A stretch of 5,481 bases of DNA from Methyloprofundus sp. (GTDB taxonomy: Bacteria; Pseudomonadota; Gammaproteobacteria; Methylococcales; Methylomonadaceae), in NCBI GenBank assembly GCA_013138555.1, contig WTCN01000059.1, positions 1 through 5,481 on the forward strand, read 5' to 3'. The notes under the pieces are model-generated. The model had not been told where the DNA came from. It was given only the letters and a program-made list of their open reading frames with translations, and searched no databases. Of this stretch, positions 5,286 to 5,481 are shown piece after piece; the stretch's first letter is position 1, and every line of letters begins with the position of its first letter. The translations under genes were made by a program, and so were the position numbers.

Positions 5286-5481
5286 ATTATTAAACTTCCT
5301 TGGTGATGAGAATTAAGTCATTGTTGCTTATTAAAGATCTCCTTTTTACTCACAAAAGTGTAAACCAGTTCTCATTATGTGTATAGTCACATTTATTTAT
5401 ACTTATCCATGTGTTTTATGCATATTGACTGATTTGAAATGCTTGCACCATGCACGAACTTTAGCAAGATGTCAGAATTTT
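5286..5481 (-). other. Upstream region of sorA (leader and edge)
   Basis: These 196 bp hold no convincing gene. On the minus strand a CATAAT (5379-5374) could be a -10, but it has no matching -35, so the operon may depend on an activator or another sigma factor. An inverted pair ATGTG (5377-5381) and CACAT (5388-5392) overlaps it. AAGGAGATC (minus strand, around 5345-5335) is a near-perfect anti-16S match with no start codon at a usable distance. The right edge has a short plus-strand frame open from ATG 5439 to the window end, without a ribosome site. Confidence 0.3.

Noticed and set aside
5377..5392. CRP-like palindrome ATGTG-N6-CACAT upstream of sorA
   Set aside because: The half-sites are two bases closer together than in the CRP consensus and the outer bases do not fit, so it is only noted as an inverted pair.
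5439..5481. Start of a divergent gene at the right edge
   Set aside because: Only 14 codons are visible, with no ribosome site and no clear promoter.

Overview
The window looks like AT-rich chromosomal DNA of a gammaproteobacterium, probably marine, sediment-dwelling or sulfur-associated. I base this on the codon and base composition, a Tat-exported sulfite dehydrogenase whose cytochrome carries a P. aeruginosa c551-like domain, and a short REP-like palindrome. The genus cannot be fixed from the sequence alone.

Layout. The left half (1 to about 3250) is accessory DNA. It holds the N-terminal part of a membrane-anchored NERD-domain protein (minus, running off the left edge), a short relic resembling the 3' end of a group II intron (about 331-398), and a MazE/MazF-type toxin-antitoxin operon (minus, 985 to 408). 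Next comes a divergent stand-alone GIY-YIG nuclease gene (plus, 1205-1825) with a repeated proline-rich tail, then a class II Fic protein (minus, 3241 to 2045). Directly behind fic is a short reading frame that looks broken by a 5-bp tandem duplication. The right half is a two-gene respiratory operon on the minus strand. It encodes a Tat-exported SorA-type molybdenum sulfite dehydrogenase (5285 to 4047) followed 9 nt later by a diheme cytochrome c (4037 to 3393) that fuses a SorB-like domain to a c551-like domain. A perfect hairpin follows the operon.

How the genes work together. The 219-bp region between mazE and the GIY-YIG gene carries two good divergent sigma70 promoters. The mazE promoter is bracketed by an 8-bp inverted repeat suited to autorepression. 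The GIY-YIG transcript should start at or inside a hairpin and carry two adjacent hairpins before its ribosome binding site. SorA should oxidise sulfite to sulfate in the periplasm and pass electrons to the heme of the SorB-like domain and on to the c551-like domain, so that the fused subunit may itself reach the terminal oxidase. The NERD, toxin-antitoxin, GIY-YIG and Fic genes form no single operon. They look like a small patchwork of nuclease, toxin and modification genes next to a metabolic operon.

The least ordinary items are the GIY-YIG protein with its fresh 105-bp repeats and structured leader, the apparent frameshifted small gene behind fic, the diheme SorB fusion, and the intron-like scar.
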